From Bacteroidia bacterium (lineage in GTDB: Bacteria; Bacteroidota; Bacteroidia; Bacteroidales; UBA12481): DNA of 7,616 bases. Positions 1 through 5,635 of the stretch are shown piece by piece; positions within the stretch are counted from its first letter, which is position 1, and each line of letters starts with the position of its first letter. The stretch is from contig JAPLDV010000737.1 in assembly GCA_026391235.1 (NCBI GenBank), forward strand, positions 1 through 7,616, in the 5' to 3' direction. The notes beneath the pieces were generated by a model that worked only from the letters and a program-made list of their open reading frames with translations, made no database searches and was not told where the DNA came from. The translations under genes were made by a program, and so were the position numbers.

Positions 1-1532
1 GAATCAGTGACAACCTCGAGAAAACAAGGACCATTGCTTGCCAAAAGCCAATCTATTCCTGATTCTATTTCTTTTGAAGCAGATATCCGCTTTGACGGCA
101 ATCCCATCGCGTCAACAACTTTAACAAAATCAGGATTGAGCAGTTCCGTACTGGCATAGCGTTTGGCAAAGAAAAGTTCCTGCCACTGCCTGACCATTCC
201 CAGAAATCCATTATTAAGCAAAATAACCTTAATATCAGTTTTTTCCTGAACGATGGTCATGATCTCCTGCATGGTCATCTGGAATCCGCCATCACCGATA
301 ATGGCCAGCACAGGTTGGCTTGGGCAAGCAATTTTTGCCCCGATTGCGGCGGGCAGACCGAATCCCATGGTGCCCAAACCACCGGATGTGACCATACTGC
401 GGGGTGTATTGAATTTATAATACCGGGCAACTTTCATCTGATGCTGGCCGACATCGGTGACCACCAGTGTATTAGAAGGAAACCTTTCTGATAATCTTCT
501 GATCATGGCTCCCATCTGGATTTGTTCTCCGGATACCGAAAGATCGCTGTTCATCACTTTATCGGTTTCCATCGCCTGCAAAACACGGAATTCAGCCACC
601 CAATCCTCATGCATAGCGGTTTCCACATAATCGATCAGGGAACTTAATATCCAGGCTGCATCGCCGGTTACAGCCTCGAATCGCATACCAACGGCTACAA
701 TCAGGTCAGCTTTAGCGGAAAGGACATTGGGTGCATAATTTCCATGCATGCCCAGCATGCCCATATTGAGCGGATGATCGGCAGGAATAGCCGACAGCCC
801 CAGCAGTGTGGATGCTGCCGGCATACCGGCCTTGTCAATCAACAACCTAAGCTCTTTGGATGCATCGGACAGGAGTACGCCCTGTCCCCAGAAAAGAATC
901 GGGCGTTCCGACTGATTAATCCAGTCGGCGGCCCGGCGGATCTTTTTATCATCCGGAATTGGCTCGGGATTATAGGAAGGTATTCCGGAACATGTTTGAT
1001 AATCGAAATTAATCTTTTCAACCAGCACGTTTTTCGCAACATCTACTACAACCGGTCCCGGTCTGCCTGTCCGGGCGATATAGAATGCCTGCGACAGTCC
1101 CTGCAGGAGATCATTTGAGTTGGTGATCCTGATATTCCATTTGGTAACCGGGATTGTAAGTCCAAGTACATCAGCCTCCTGGAAAGCATCTGATCCGATA
1201 AGCCTTGCATTCACCTGACCGGTAATACAGACCAGCGGAGTGGAGTCAGCAAATGCATCGGCCAATCCGGTTAGCAGATTAGTGGCCCCGGGGCCGGAAG
1301 TTGTGATACACACCCCGGTTTTTCCGGAAACCCTGGCAAACCCCTGAGCTGCATGTATGGCGCCCTGCTCATGGCGGGTGAGCACGTGCCTCATTTGGTT
1401 TCCAAAACGGTACATGGCATCATAAAGCGGCATAATGGCGCCGCCCGGGTATCCGAAGAGGGTTTCTACTCCTTCAGCCTGCAGTGCCAGGATGATTGCA
1501 TCGGAGCCGGATATGAAGTTTGAATCGGTCAT
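1..1532 (-). CDS. ilvB: Acetolactate synthase large subunit, C-terminus beyond window edge; apparent in-frame internal deletion
   Basis: Thiamine-diphosphate enzyme that condenses two pyruvates to acetolactate, or pyruvate with 2-oxobutyrate, the first shared step of Val/Leu/Ile synthesis in the cytoplasm. About 510 residues are visible. The N-terminal ThDP domain has GYPGGAIMPLYDAM and RHEQGAIHAAQGFAR, which holds the catalytic Glu near residue 55, then SGPGATN. The C-terminal ThDP domain has TSGGLGTMGFGLPAA, IGDGGFQMTMQE and NNGFLGMVRQWQELF. The start at 1532 is chosen because the family N-terminus begins there and no in-frame start lies in the repeat upstream. The oddity is at residues 283-295: the family's GxRFDDRVTG, then about 30 residues with HIDIDPAEI, then V-GDAKxxL is collapsed here to GMRFEAVTGDAAWIL. 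That part of the FAD-binding middle domain is missing with the frame intact. The gene follows ilvD and probably shares its transcript. Confidence 0.96.
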   Translation of the reverse strand, partial: MTDSNFISGSDAIILALQAEGVETLFGYPGGAIMPLYDAMYRFGNQMRHVLTRHEQGAIHAAQGFARVSGKTGVCITTSGPGATNLLTGLADAFADSTPLVCITGQVNARLIGSDAFQEADVLGLTIPVTKWNIRITNSNDLLQGLSQAFYIARTGRPGPVVVDVAKNVLVEKINFDYQTCSGIPSYNPEPIPDDKKIRRAADWINQSERPILFWGQGVLLSDASKELRLLIDKAGMPAASTLLGLSAIPADHPLNMGMLGMHGNYAPNVLSAKADLIVAVGMRFEAVTGDAAWILSSLIDYVETAMHEDWVAEFRVLQAMETDKVMNSDLSVSGEQIQMGAMIRRLSERFPSNTLVVTDVGQHQMKVARYYKFNTPRSMVTSGGLGTMGFGLPAAIGAKIACPSQPVLAIIGDGGFQMTMQEIMTIVQEKTDIKVILLNNGFLGMVRQWQELFFAKRYASTELLNPDFVKVVDAMGLPSKRISASKEIESGIDWLLASNGPCFLEVVTD

Positions 1533-1536
1533 GAAT

Positions 1537-1592
1537 GGTATCAGGTATCGGGTATCAGGTATCAGGTATCGGGTATCGGGTATCAGGTATCG
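1537..1592. repeat. Eight tandem copies of a 7-bp unit at the ilvD-ilvB junction
   Basis: Eight uninterrupted copies of GGTATC(A/G) occupy 1537-1592, in the order A, G, A, A, G, G, A, G at the variable seventh base. The array starts 4 bp before the ilvB start codon and fills the whole 50-bp gap. It also supplies the last two ilvD codons (Asp-Thr) and the ilvD stop codon. Copy-number change would alter the ilvD-ilvB spacing in 7-bp steps without shifting either reading frame. Confidence 0.95.
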
Positions 1593-3385
1593 GTTGTTGG
1601 TTGGCGGACGGCGCCGGTATGTGATGGGCCGACCAGGGCGGCATACGCCTGCAATGCCCTGGAAACAGGCCGGTTTCTGCGGGACGGATATTCGGTTGTA
1701 GAGACGGATATATTCGTCTCTACGTCCAGCCTCCTCATATCCAGATCTATGGTGATGATATCCCCGTCCTTAACCCGCCCGATGGCACCGCCGGAGGCGG
1801 CTTCAGGAGAAACATGCCCGATCGACAATCCAGCGGTACCGCCCGAAAAACGGCCGTCCGTGATCAGGGCGCAGGATTTATCGAGCCCCATGGATTTCAG
1901 ATAGGAAGTCGGATAGAGCATTTCCTGCATACCGGGACCGCCTTTCGGCCCTTCGAACAGGATGACTACCACATCGCCCGGTTTGACTTTCCCGCCCAGA
2001 ATTCCTTCAACCGCATCATCCTGAGAATAATAAACTTTAGCCGGTCCAGTGAATTTTCTCATAGAAACGGCGACTCCTGCAGTTTTCACCACGGCGCCAT
2101 TTAGCGCAATATTTCCGTACAGGACAGCGAGTCCGCCGTCCAAACTGTAAGAATTCTCAACATCCCGGATGCAACCTGACTGGCGGTTGGCATCGATGGT
2201 TGACCACGTATTATTCTGCGAACCCATCTCGCGGTTCATACCGCGTCCGCCAGGAGCTGACAAAGCATTGGCCCGGGCTTCGGCACAAACATTCGGAGAG
2301 AGGATATCATATCGATCCATAGCCTGAGCTAAGGTCAGTCCGTCAGCACGTATCAGTGAGGAATCTACTAAACCGACTTTGTTCAGCTCAGCCATCAGGC
2401 TTATTACTCCTCCTGCACGACTGAAATCCTGCATGTGATAATGTGACGATGGGGCTATTTTACAGAGGTTTGGGGTGACCCTGGAAAGCTGATCACAGTC
2501 GGCCAGGGTGAATTCAGTTTCAGCCTCATTGGCGATGGCCAGCAGATGGAGAATCGTGTTGGTCGACCCGCCCATTGCAATATCCACGGTCATGGCATTC
2601 AGGAAGGCTTCACGGCTGGCAATGGACCTTGGAAGTACCGATAGTTCATCCTTAAAGTAATATGCAGTGGCCATTCTTACGATATGCCTGGCGGATTCTT
2701 CAAAAAGCCTGCGGCGGTTCACGTGTGTGGCCAGTACGGTTCCGTTGCCGGGGAGAGCTAAACCTAGTGCTTCGGCCAGGCAGTTCATGCTGTTGGCAGT
2801 AAATAAACCGCTGCACGATCCGCAGCCGGGACAAGCATTCTCCTCCATCGCAATCAGTTCAGCCTCGCCGACAGATCCGTCAGCTGCAGCCACCATAACA
2901 TCCACCAGGTCAAAATCCTTGTCACCAATCTTGCCGGCCTCCATAGGCCCTCCGGATACAAAGATCGCCGGGATATTCAGGCGCATGGCAGCCATCAGCA
3001 TTCCCGGGGTAATTTTATCACAATTGGATATGCAAACCATTGCATCCACTGCATGACCGTTGCACATATACTCAATGCTGTCGGCGATCAGGTCGCGGGA
3101 AGGCAGGGAATAGAGCATTCCGCCATGACCCATCGCTATACCGTCGTCGATGGCTATCGTATTGAATTCTGCCGCAAAACATCCCAGCTTTTCGATCTCG
3201 CTTTTAATCATCTGGCCAACATGCTGAAGATGAACATGACCGGGTACGAATTGGGTGAAAGAATTCACTATGGCGATCACCGGCTTGCCAAATTGATGGC
3301 TCTTCATCCCGTTGGCCCTCCAAAGGCTCCGGGCTCCTGCCATCCGGCGGCCTGCTGTAGATGTATCGCTGTTGAGCTTTGTCAT
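1583..3385 (-). CDS. ilvD: Dihydroxy-acid dehydratase
   Basis: Dehydrates 2,3-dihydroxy-isovalerate and 2,3-dihydroxy-3-methylvalerate to the 2-oxo acids that precede Val/Leu and Ile. It is an iron-sulfur enzyme of the cytoplasm. The 600 residues are close to the 616 of the E. coli enzyme and of that type. Visible motifs are the N-terminal [16 protein letters not shown], the cluster and Mg2+ region [13 protein letters not shown], then [28 protein letters not shown], and [23 protein letters not shown] with the proposed catalytic Ser. The start at 3385 matches the family N-terminus. The C-terminal end ([17 protein letters not shown]...GAVR) is also normal, but residues 555-563 come from a palindromic repeat that replaces the usual charged helix (xELAxRR). 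The stop codon lies in the heptamer array shared with the ilvB junction. The gene is preceded by two attenuators, so expression should fall when Ile/Leu/Val-tRNAs are well charged. Confidence 0.98.
   Translation of the reverse strand: MTKLNSDTSTAGRRMAGARSLWRANGMKSHQFGKPVIAIVNSFTQFVPGHVHLQHVGQMIKSEIEKLGCFAAEFNTIAIDDGIAMGHGGMLYSLPSRDLIADSIEYMCNGHAVDAMVCISNCDKITPGMLMAAMRLNIPAIFVSGGPMEAGKIGDKDFDLVDVMVAAADGSVGEAELIAMEENACPGCGSCSGLFTANSMNCLAEALGLALPGNGTVLATHVNRRRLFEESARHIVRMATAYYFKDELSVLPRSIASREAFLNAMTVDIAMGGSTNTILHLLAIANEAETEFTLADCDQLSRVTPNLCKIAPSSHYHMQDFSRAGGVISLMAELNKVGLVDSSLIRADGLTLAQAMDRYDILSPNVCAEARANALSAPGGRGMNREMGSQNNTWSTIDANRQSGCIRDVENSYSLDGGLAVLYGNIALNGAVVKTAGVAVSMRKFTGPAKVYYSQDDAVEGILGGKVKPGDVVVILFEGPKGGPGMQEMLYPTSYLKSMGLDKSCALITDGRFSGGTAGLSIGHVSPEAASGGAIGRVKDGDIITIDLDMRRLDVETNISVSTTEYPSRRNRPVSRALQAYAALVGPSHTGAVRQPTTDT
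1698..1723. repeat. 26-bp palindromic element inside ilvD coding sequence
   Basis: Perfect 9-bp inverted arms GTAGAGACG (1698-1706) and CGTCTCTAC (1715-1723) flank an A/T-only spacer apart from one G. On the ilvD strand it is read in frame as VETNISVST (residues 555-563). GTAGAGACG...CGTCTCTAC palindromes are, from memory, a dispersed repeat type in several bacterial genomes. No second copy occurs in this window, so membership in a repeat family is inferred. A related short motif, GACGGATATTCG (1683-1694), lies just beside it and resembles the element's centre. Confidence 0.8.
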
Positions 3386-3402
3386 TTCGTCGATATTGAC
3401 CT

Positions 3403-3442
3403 CCCCCTGCCCCCTCCTTAGAAAGGAGGGGATAAGAGGGGG
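3403..3442. repeat. G/C-rich palindrome between attenuator 2 and the ilvD start
   Basis: Inner arms CCCCTCCTT (3411-3419) and AAGGAGGGG (3423-3431) form a 9-bp stem with a 3-nt loop. Outer arms CCCCCT (3403-3408) and AGGGGG (3437-3442) extend it after a small internal loop. In ilv mRNA it would fold as a stable hairpin ending 17 nt before the ilvD ATG. There is no T-run, so it is not a terminator. It resembles dispersed REP-like palindromes, and an effect on translation start is only an inference. Confidence 0.75.
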
Positions 3443-3450
3443 CGTGTGTT

Positions 3451-3483
3451 AAAAAAAGCCTTCCTGGTTTTCCGGGAAGGCTT
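3451..3483 (-). terminator. Intrinsic terminator of ilv attenuator 2
   Basis: On the minus strand AAGCCTTCC (3483-3475) and GGAAGGCTT (3464-3456) form a 9-bp perfect stem. A further GG/CC pair sits inside the loop, and a run of seven T follows (3457-3451). It lies 20 nt after the stop codon of leader peptide 2 and upstream of ilvD, which is the position expected of an attenuator rather than an end-of-gene terminator. Confidence 0.9.
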
Positions 3484-3503
3484 GTCTTTTTGCTTGTACT
3501 GAT

Positions 3504-3602
3504 TTATTCAGACTGTGCAGACCTTTCCCGGTTTAACTCCTCCACGAGGAGGCCGTTAATAAGGATAACACCGAGTACCAGGGTTTGCAAGCTGTTTTTC
3601 AT
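3504..3602 (-). CDS. Ile/Leu/Val-rich leader peptide 2 (32 aa) of the ilv operon
   Basis: A short ATG-started frame of 32 codons ending in TAA. It begins MKNSLQ and then has the run TLVLGVILINGLLV, followed by a polar tail EELNRERSAQSE. It contains 7 Leu, 3 Val and 2 Ile, so 12 of 32 residues are the end products of the downstream enzymes. It starts 18 nt after terminator 1 and ends 20 nt before terminator 2. Its role would be regulatory: the rate of its translation reports charged branched-chain tRNA levels. The peptide itself probably has no function. Codons overlapping the antiterminator segment and the placement of the stop fit an attenuator, which supports this frame over chance. Confidence 0.85.
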   Translation of the reverse strand: MKNSLQTLVLGVILINGLLVEELNRERSAQSE

Positions 3603-3620
3603 TTCATTTTTATTTTCATC

Positions 3621-3653
3621 AAAAAGGCCCCTCTCGTTTTGAGAAGGGCCTTT
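3621..3653 (-). terminator. Intrinsic terminator of ilv attenuator 1
   Basis: On the minus strand the 13-nt arms 3653-3641 (5' arm, containing GGCCCTTCTC) and 3635-3623 (3' arm, containing GAGAGGGGCC) pair fully, with one T-G wobble around a 5-nt loop. The stem runs directly into TTTTT (3625-3621). It sits between leader peptide 1 and leader peptide 2, far upstream of any structural gene. Confidence 0.88.
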
Positions 3654-3686
3654 GTTATTTGTTTTTCAACCTGTTAACAACCCTTC

Positions 3687-3746
3687 TCAGCTCGTAATCA
3701 CGAGGAGGCTAATAAGGAGGCTAATCGACAGGTTTATGTTTTTCAC
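3687..3746 (-). CDS. Ile/Leu/Val-rich leader peptide 1 (19 aa) of the ilv operon
   Basis: A 19-codon frame starting GTG and ending TGA, read as (M)KNINLSISLLISLLVITS. It has 5 Leu, 4 Ile and 1 Val, 10 of 19 residues. It begins about 25 nt after the -7 box of the ilv promoter and is followed 34 nt later by terminator 1. No ATG is available in this frame near the promoter, so GTG is the proposed start, which is the weakest point of the call. Compared with leader peptide 2 it is richer in Ile and poorer in Val. Both leaders begin TGAAAAACA and share CTTATTA followed by GCCTCCTCGTG. Confidence 0.8.
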   Translation of the reverse strand: MKNINLSISLLISLLVITS

Positions 3747-3770
3747 TTTGTTTTTGCGTTTTGTTGCGGT

Positions 3771-3801
3771 CAAAGATAAAGCAGAATTTATGTATAAAAA
3801 A
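3771..3801 (-). promoter_or_regulatory. Probable promoter of the ilvD-ilvB operon
   Basis: On the minus strand TATCTTTG (3778-3771) is an exact match to the Bacteroidota -7 box TAnnTTTG. The -33 position, 19 bp upstream, is only a T-run (3801-3798). A nearby ATTG (3807-3804) is too far for ideal spacing. Transcription would begin shortly before the GTG of leader peptide 1. An inverted repeat TCGGTG/CACCGA (3807-3827) lies immediately upstream and could be a regulator site, but nothing else supports that. Confidence 0.6.
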
Positions 3802-3874
3802 AACAATCGGTGCATTTTTAACACCGACACTCCTATTAAGTGTTTGATTATCAATAATAAAATTTTTCACTTCG

Positions 3875-4042
3875 ATGAATCTTATGATGAGAGAGCGTTG
3901 CAACTGGATAAAAGGCCTAGTATACACTTGTCAAGATGGTGATCCGGTCTGGCGGAGAATCTTATTTGTTCCCGACCAGGAAGATAATCAGGGATTAGAA
4001 ACACATTTTGCAAGTATAGCAGGATTGATTAATTTTGAGTAA
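3875..4042 (+). CDS. Unrecognised small ORF (55 aa) upstream of mntA
   Basis: The frame reads MNLMMRERCNWIKGLV, then a more conserved-looking part with CQDGDPVWRRILFVPDQE and ends ASIAGLINFE. The start could equally be the ATGs at 3884 or 3887. I do not recognise the family. The stop TAA ends 6 bp before the mntA ATG, a spacing typical of an operon, but the mntA promoter boxes lie inside this ORF. The segment is less A/T-rich than mntA-hepT. It could be a real small gene, a C-terminal remnant of a lost gene disrupted when the toxin-antitoxin pair arrived, or chance. Confidence 0.3.
   Translation: MNLMMRERCNWIKGLVYTCQDGDPVWRRILFVPDQEDNQGLETHFASIAGLINFE
4007..4037 (+). promoter_or_regulatory. 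Bacteroidota-type promoter of mntA-hepT
   Basis: TTTG (4007-4010), exactly 19 bp, then TAATTTTG (4030-4037) match the -33 and -7 consensus TTTG-N19-TAnnTTTG. Transcription should start around 4042, leaving a very short untranslated leader before the mntA ATG at 4049 or 4055. Confidence 0.8.
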
Positions 4043-4048
4043 AATTCA

Positions 4049-4357
4049 ATGATCATGTATCTGGATAATTTTACGAATGAGATAAATAATTTGTGCCTTC
4101 AAAATAAGGTCGTATCCTTATATGTGTTTGGTTCTGTTTTGACAGACAAATTCTCTGAAAAAAGTGATATAGATTTGGTTGTTGATATTGATTCTAATAA
4201 CCCTTTTGATTATGCTGATAATTATTTTAATCTAAAGTTTGCATTACAAGACCTTTTTAGACGACCTATTGATTTACTTGAAAATAAGGCAATAAAAAAC
4301 CCGTACATTCGTCACAATATAGATAGTTCAAAATCATTGATTTATGCAAGACGATAA
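4049..4357 (+). CDS. mntA: MntA-type nucleotidyltransferase antitoxin
   Basis: A 102-residue minimal nucleotidyltransferase. The signature GS-x10-D-x-D is present: Gly28-Ser29, then Asp40 and Asp42, in GSVLTDKFSEKSDIDLVVD. A likely third acidic residue is Asp75 in RRPIDLLE. Studied members transfer AMP from ATP to a tyrosine next to the active site of the partner HEPN toxin and so neutralise it. The gene overlaps hepT by 14 bp, the usual arrangement of the pair. The start could be ATG 4049 or ATG 4055 (MYLDNF); 4049 is the first after the promoter. The sequence is strongly A/T-rich compared with the ilv genes, consistent with horizontal gain. All catalytic residues look intact. Confidence 0.92.
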   Translation: MIMYLDNFTNEINNLCLQNKVVSLYVFGSVLTDKFSEKSDIDLVVDIDSNNPFDYADNYFNLKFALQDLFRRPIDLLENKAIKNPYIRHNIDSSKSLIYARR

Positions 4358-4688
4358 GCAAAATGATACTTTGGCTTGTTTAAAAGATATAGAACAGTCA
4401 ATTATTGAGATATATGAATTTTTACCAGAGGATAGAGATTTTTTCTCTTTCCAAAAGGATTTAAAAACAAGAAAGGCGGTTGAGAGAAATATTGAGATTA
4501 TTGGTGAAGCCATGGATAGGATTCTAAAGATAGACCCATATTTTAAGATTAGTGATTCCCGAAAGATCGTAGATACTCGAAATAGAATTATTCATGGATA
4601 TGATAACGTTTCCGATGACGTTATTTGGTTGATAGTGAACCGTTACCTGCCCATTTTAGAGAAAGAAGTTAAAGAATTATTAAAGTAG
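4344..4688 (+). CDS. hepT: HepT-type HEPN ribonuclease toxin (DUF86)
   Basis: A 114-residue mostly helical HEPN-domain protein. The ribonuclease motif R-x4-H is Arg79 to His84 in RNRIIHGYD, extended to R-x4-H-x-Y by Tyr86, the residue that MntA partners AMPylate in characterised systems. Upstream, ERNIEIIGEAMDRI is the typical DUF86 helix. HEPN toxins of this class cleave RNA, commonly tRNA, and slow growth when not modified. The start ATG at 4344 lies inside the mntA end, so the two are translationally coupled. Both toxin motifs are intact, so the pair should be functional. No clear terminator follows. A role in phage defence or plasmid-like maintenance is possible but not shown by the sequence. 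Confidence 0.93.
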   Translation: MQDDKQNDTLACLKDIEQSIIEIYEFLPEDRDFFSFQKDLKTRKAVERNIEIIGEAMDRILKIDPYFKISDSRKIVDTRNRIIHGYDNVSDDVIWLIVNRYLPILEKEVKELLK

Positions 4689-4935
4689 CAACGGCACCGG
4701 CTTTTTATCGGATGTCACCCTAAAAATAAGGCGGTTGAAGCAATGGTTAGCCTGGTCGAATATTCCGATCATGTTAATCAGGAAATTCAGACATTTCAAA
4801 AAGCGCCGGATGTGAAAAGACCATTCTTCCCTTGGTTAAGAAATTTTTTCACCCTCCACTGTTGCAAAATCCATCCTTCATCGTCTACCATCTGAAAGCA
4901 AAAATTGAATGTAAAACAAATCAAATCTTAAAATC
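4689..4935. other. Gap between hepT and the DUF4252 gene with a possible gene remnant
   Basis: No recognisable gene. A frame that is open directly after the hepT stop and has an ATG at 4743 runs to TGA 4893-4895 (50 codons after the ATG). It reads AVEAMVSLVEYSDHVNQEIQ, then becomes low-quality (FFTLHCCKIHPSSSSTI). The first part has protein-like composition but I recognise no family, so it may be a decayed fragment. The last 40 bases before the DUF4252 start are A-rich, as is usual for translation starts in this phylum. No convincing -7 box was found. Confidence 0.4.
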
Positions 4936-5445
4936 ATGAAAAAAGTTCTTACACTCCTGCTGGTTGCCTTGTTTCCACTGCTGGCACTGGCGCAGAATTC
5001 GGCCATCGACAAAGTTTTCCAGAAGTATGGCGACCGGGAAGGATTCACCGTGGTAACCATCAGCAAAGGATTGCTGAAGATGGTAGCCAACATGGATGAT
5101 GACCACGAATCCAGGGATTTCCTCAGCCGGGTGCATCAGATTAAAATACTGGCAAATGAAGATCATAATACCGATGTTAATCTGTACGACGAAGTACTCT
5201 CAAACCTCGATAAGAGTGATTATGAAGAGCTTATGACTGCCAAAACCAAAGACGAAGAAGTTTTGATCCTGGCAAAAAAGGATGGCGATATTCTTGAAGA
5301 GTTGATCATTCTGGTTGGCGGCGATGATAACAATGCGCTGGTGTATATATCGGGCAAAATGAACATGAAGGATCTTTCCAAACTCTCCTCTTCGGTTAAT
5401 ATTGAAGGTGCAGGGCTGAATCACCTGAAAGACCTCGATAAGTAA
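4936..5445 (+). CDS. Secreted DUF4252 family protein
   Basis: A 169-residue protein with a clear signal peptide: MKK, a hydrophobic run LTLLLVALFPLLALA, and a likely signal peptidase I site ALA-Q near residue 20. There is no lipobox cysteine, so it should be soluble in the periplasm or outside the cell. The mature part starts with an amphipathic segment, then FTVVTISKGLLKMVA, which is the typical opening of the family, and ends with ILVGGDDNNALVYISGKMNMKDLSKL. DUF4252 proteins are common in Bacteroidota and of unknown function, often near ECF sigma factors or transport genes, but none is visible here. The gene stands alone with its own terminator. Codon use is like that of the ilv genes, unlike the A/T-rich toxin-antitoxin pair. 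Confidence 0.85.
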   Translation: MKKVLTLLLVALFPLLALAQNSAIDKVFQKYGDREGFTVVTISKGLLKMVANMDDDHESRDFLSRVHQIKILANEDHNTDVNLYDEVLSNLDKSDYEELMTAKTKDEEVLILAKKDGDILEELIILVGGDDNNALVYISGKMNMKDLSKLSSSVNIEGAGLNHLKDLDK

Positions 5446-5480
5446 CCAAACTGCTTAGACCCAAATAGAAAACAGACTAT

Positions 5481-5514
5481 AAAGATCGGCCTCCCGGATG
5501 GGGGCCGATCTTTT
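5481..5514 (+). terminator. Intrinsic terminator after the DUF4252 gene
   Basis: AAAGATCGGCC (5481-5491) and GGCCGATCTTT (5503-5513) are perfect 11-bp arms, with partial CC/GG pairing inside the loop, and the stem ends in TTTT. It lies 36 bp after the DUF4252 stop. The arms begin with AAA, so the hairpin could also stop minus-strand transcripts arriving from the sulfatase side. Confidence 0.92.
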
Positions 5515-5635
5515 GATTAATCAACTTTCCTGCCTACATGGAAATGTTGACAAATAGTGACAATAAGTACAGCCCGAAGAGATTCTTGATAGGTCAGTCA
5601 GAATATCTGACAATATTATAGACAAATCCCGAAAT

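Larger units (their letters stand above)
3451..3602 (-). promoter_or_regulatory. Transcription attenuator 2 of the ilv operon, proximal to ilvD
   Basis: The segment CCGGGAAAGG (minus strand, 3531-3522) lies within codons 24-27 of leader peptide 2. It is complementary, with one bulged A, to CCTTCCCGG (3480-3472) in the 5' arm and loop of the terminator. The two structures are therefore mutually exclusive. A ribosome stalled on the Leu/Val/Ile codons 8-20 would leave the segment free to form the antiterminator. A ribosome reaching the stop would mask it and let the terminator form. A hairpin with CTCCTC/GAGGAG arms (3551-3537) covers codons 18-22 and may pause polymerase or sequester the segment. 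The mechanism is inferred by analogy with classical ilv/leu attenuators. Confidence 0.85.
3621..3746 (-). promoter_or_regulatory. Transcription attenuator 1 of the ilv operon, promoter-proximal
   Basis: The nine bases TGAGAAGGG (minus strand, 3689-3681), which start with the leader-peptide stop codon, are perfectly complementary to CCCTTCTCA (3648-3640) in the 5' arm and loop edge of terminator 1. Ribosome release at the stop would cover this segment and permit termination. Stalling on the Ile/Leu/Val codons would free it to form an antiterminator. A small hairpin CTCGT/ACGAG (3704-3691) spans codons 15-18. The layout repeats that of attenuator 2. The mechanism is inferred from the complementarity. 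Confidence 0.85.

Noticed and set aside
1435..1701. Open frame on the plus strand containing repeated Arg-Tyr-Arg-Val-Ser-Gly-Ile
   Set aside because: It is the antisense reading of the heptamer array plus the ends of ilvD and ilvB, whose homology on the minus strand is certain.
2667..3421. Two plus-strand open frames across the first half of ilvD
   Set aside because: They are antisense shadows of ilvD with no protein-family features.
3399..3431. AAGGAGG and GGGGGAGG on the minus strand as Shine-Dalgarno sites for ilvD
   Set aside because: They lie in the arms of the palindrome, 14 nt or more from the ATG, and this phylum rarely relies on such sites.
3807..3827. TCGGTG/CACCGA inverted repeat as a defined operator
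   Set aside because: The arms are only 6 bp and no regulator gene or second copy supports it; it is kept only as a remark with the ilv promoter.
3652..3942. Plus-strand and minus-strand frames of 96 and 68 codons across the ilv promoter
   Set aside because: They are low-complexity A/T-rich frames that overlap the promoter and leader 1. The leader frame explains the sequence better.
4690..4712. CGG-CA-CCG followed by a T-run as a terminator after hepT
   Set aside because: The stem is only about 3 bp and would not be stable.
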